Source of the DNA: Pomphorhynchus laevis
Lineage: Eukaryota; Acanthocephala; Palaeacanthocephala; Echinorhynchida; Pomphorhynchidae
Direction of reading: 5' to 3'
Assembly (NCBI GenBank): GCA_012934845.2
Contig: WNNJ02002114.1
Span: 119,835-183,834, forward strand
Length of the DNA: 64,000 nt
Within the stretch, counting starts at the first letter, position 1. Each line of letters begins with the position of its first letter. Shown here one piece after another: positions 61,238-64,000 of the stretch. The position numbers and the translations under genes are program-made. The notes below the pieces were generated by a model, which saw only the letters and a program-made list of their open reading frames with translations, was not told the origin of the DNA and did not search any database.

Positions 61238-62449
61238 ACACGCTTCATCAAAACCGTTGTTTAATTACAATATATAATAAATAATTATTTTAAATACTTT
61301 TACAATGATGATATTATTTATTTCATAATTAATAATTAATTTTTATAATTATTAATTAAGAATTAATTAATAATTTAAATATAATTTATAATTAATTATT
61401 AATAATTATTACTATTTATATTATAAAACTATTTTTCTCTTATGTTTATGGAATAAAGAGTCAGTCAATGATTACATTCTCTCCGAACGCAATTTTAAAA
61501 GACATTCCTTATTATATGCTCTATTTTCTAGAAAATAATGAGTAGACAAAGGCGACCGAACGTTTCTACATTTACCGAATTCAATTTGTGAAAAGCTAAT
61601 CCGATAAATACGGCTAATTATAAATAATTAGCATTATTGATAATGTGATAATGATTCCATTATCACATGGGAGCAATCCATTTTATCTTTTATATATAGA
61701 TTATTTAATATCGTTGACCCATTTTAACTGTTATATGTTTTAACTTTTGTTACTAAATAGAAAAGCCGTTATTTTATTAAATAGCCATTGAGCAATTGTT
61801 ATTCCTAGTTTGTCGATAGAAAGTTTCTTTTATTAAGCTACAACAAAAATTGTCATGCGCATTATATATCTATAATTAAATAATCTAGAATGCATTTTAT
61901 AAAACGAATCCATGTAATTCTAGTTTCGATGTATCTAACTTAATGATATAAGTGTTTAATGCATACATAATCCGCTAATCAACGGTTTTATTTAAGCTGC
62001 TTAAAACATTAAAGATATTTTTGCATTTAACTCATGGTTCTAAATTAAAATTAGTTTTAAATTAAGCTTTACTTCAATACAGTCTTCAAGTTAAGCTTTT
62101 GCTTGAATGTAAATTTTACAACTCAAGGTTTATAAATTTAGATTGACAAATATATTTTGTAGACAAGCAATGAGTTCGAACGAAGAAGATGCAACTGTTT
62201 TTGCTAAAATCATTGATGACGCAGTAACTGTAATTTAACATTTATAATAGAATGATGTTTAATTCCATGCATTAGAATTAAGATTTGAGATCATCAGAAT
62301 GAACTGCTATGTTATCTAGTTTCAGCCCTATTCATCAAATCAGCATAGAAGTGGGTCAAATACATAATAATGATGGATACGAATTTAGACAAAAATGGCT
62401 AGTCGCATATAGATGGTACAAAAATAATTGAGGTAAAGCGAAGGATATC

Positions 62450-63145
62450 ACAACGGAGGCAATGTCAGTGGTTCAAGATTAATACGAGTTCTCCCATTCA
62501 CAACCTGAAAATTTTGAATCGTTAAATTCTTTTCGTCTTGAGCCAGGGTTTGCTTTAAAGTCACCTTGCAATCACGCAATCGTTGCCGCTCTACCACATC
62601 GTGATCTTACAGTATTCGTACCAGAGAGCCCCGTAAATGAAATGAATTTCGAAGAATTAAACTAGTTGATTTACCGTCTTTTAAAACAGCTTTCAGTAAT
62701 CGAGGGCGATTTCTACCATCTACTTTCTTCCAAATACGAAAAAGTGAGACAATTCTGATACCGGAAATGAGATCCAATGAAACATCTATGAGGACTAATA
62801 ATAGTAAAGTGCGAACCTGTAATAAACAATCATTTAAGCGTTGTTGACCATTTATGAAAGAGGACTCAGGGACATTTGCGAAGATTAGCGCATGGGAACG
62901 ATCACGAATCCTTGAAATTTTTTAAGAGTTTTGAGTGTGCTGTGACAAGCAACCTAGCTTAATAGAAGGGTCATTACATGAATTTTTGGATGATACTTCA
63001 GAGTTTTGCAAGGTGCATGCAGGTTCATCGAGTGATAATTCACCCGATGAACGTTCTTCGACGTAATCAGTTGAGGAACTCAGTATGGTATTAGCTATCA
63101 CAGCATATCTATACCTTTTGCTTTCCCGTTATTTATACAAGGTAG
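62450..63145 (-). pseudogene. LINE ORF1-like remnant, copy 3
   Basis: The same remnant as at 1960-2640. A small deletion near 62979 removes part of the Cys-containing N-terminal stretch seen in the other copies. Confidence 0.5.
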
Positions 63146-63687
63146 ACAGTTGAATTTGGTCTGATCACCGACACTTTGATTTCATTGAACTAGTAAATTC
63201 ATTAATATCAATTAATTTAATTAATTAATCTGATCAATTAATTTGATAAATAAATTTGTCAAATTTTATTTAATTCCAGTTTTTAATATTTTTATCGAAT
63301 AGCAAAAATGCTTACACTTTAATTATTGTATTTTTTATTTTTAAAATCAGAACAAATCTAAGAATTTTAAAACTGTCAGGGACTTAGCTACTTTTTCCTA
63401 AACTTTTCAATTGACACTTTATAGATTATGATTTTTAGTGACTAAATGACTTTCATGCGATTATTCAATAAATAATCGCATGGTTTTTTTAAACGAAATG
63501 ACTCGATATGGCACTAATGCAAGCATTTCATTTTCACCATTTATTTATCTCATTTTAAAACAAGTTGTGCCTGTTTATTTATTGCCATTATTCATTTTGC
63601 TTTAGTATTCAACAACAAAATTTCTTCACAAGATAAAATATAAACAAGATTTTTCCTGTTAACCATTGATCAGGTGTCGGGTCGTGA

Positions 63688-63891
63688 ATGCAGTATATGA
63701 ACATAACTACTCCAGACATCGATATCCTGGCAACAGACTATAGGTCACTTTCCGATATCTCAAGGCGGTCTTCGGCCAGTTTCGAAATCTCTCAACCTGT
63801 ATCGAGGTCTAGCTCGAGGTCTCTTTCCAGAGAGTCCGGCCTTTATGAATCAGCAGAGAACTATGTAGATTTACTTGTGTCAGTGTGTTAA
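63688..63891 (+). CDS. Open 67-codon Ser-rich frame (copy D)
   Basis: Third copy of the frame, identical in protein to copy C. Confidence 0.35.
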   Translation: MQYMNITTPDIDILATDYRSLSDISRRSSASFEISQPVSRSSSRSLSRESGLYESAENYVDLLVSVC

Positions 63892-64000
63892 GGTAAAATT
63901 AATGAGTTCACGCTAATAACGAGTCCCATAAGGACGAAACATATGTCTAGCGTTGTGTTCGTTGATGTAGTTCATAGATGTAGTACGTTCCCAGTTTTAA

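Larger units (their letters stand above)
61255..64000 (+). repeat. Segmental duplication blocks 1+2, copy D, cut by window end
   Basis: The same order as copy C, joined directly to the exon 12 fragment at 61237. It continues beyond the window. Confidence 0.85.

Overview
The window is very AT-rich eukaryotic DNA. It has intron-split genes with tiny exons, dense (TA)n tracts, and many nested, inverted and duplicated retroelement pieces. No rRNA, tRNA, CRISPR array or prokaryote-style operon was seen. The gene families and the two kinds of Penelope-like element fit an invertebrate, probably an arthropod and perhaps a chelicerate; this assignment is an inference of low certainty.

The main host gene lies on the minus strand from about 44.8 kb down to 13.35 kb. 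I could trace 20 consecutive exons (about 700 codons) whose splice phases agree throughout. They encode an ADAMTS-like M12B (reprolysin) metalloprotease: a catalytic domain with an HEIGHLFGLNHTD zinc site split by an intron, a Met-turn, a disintegrin-like/Cys-rich part, a remnant of a thrombospondin type 1 repeat, a Cys-rich end, and an unusual tail in which a two-exon module occurs three times. The signal peptide and most of the propeptide lie upstream and were not found. The other host-derived gene is a TRAF/MATH-domain pseudogene at 12.0-12.65 kb on the plus strand.

The flanks are built from segmental duplications. Blocks carrying one or two exons of the metalloprotease recur at 0.6-3.7, 9.65-10.8, 53.5-56.3 and 59.4-64 kb. 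A 1.83 kb block is repeated at 51.5-53.35 and 57.57-59.39 kb. The interval 29.4-32.9 kb recurs inverted and internally deleted at 59.4-61.2 kb. Three copies of the duplicated block keep an open 67-codon Ser-rich reading frame and an antisense remnant resembling a LINE ORF1.

Mobile elements: a Penelope-like element with an N-terminal GIY-YIG domain (Naiad-like) is nearly full length at 3.67-6.75 kb, and two further pieces (48.5-49.9 and 56.4-57.57 kb) cover complementary parts of it. A second Penelope-like element with a C-terminal GIY-YIG domain is at 32.7-33.6 kb. LINE reverse-transcriptase remnants are at 40.3-40.8 and 46.6-48.0 kb.

The most unusual signal is RNA structure in the repeat cluster at 31-38.5 kb, which sits in introns of the metalloprotease gene. 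A compact type I hammerhead ribozyme is at 37928-37969, with a decayed sister 463 bp upstream. Four copies of another module carry all hammerhead parts (CTGAnGA, GAAA, the UC cleavage step and three complementary helices that change together between copies), but the strands occur in an order that is not a circular permutation of the hammerhead. The tail of the Naiad-like element shows a related arrangement. A domain-swapped dimeric hammerhead would explain the order, but this is a hypothesis.
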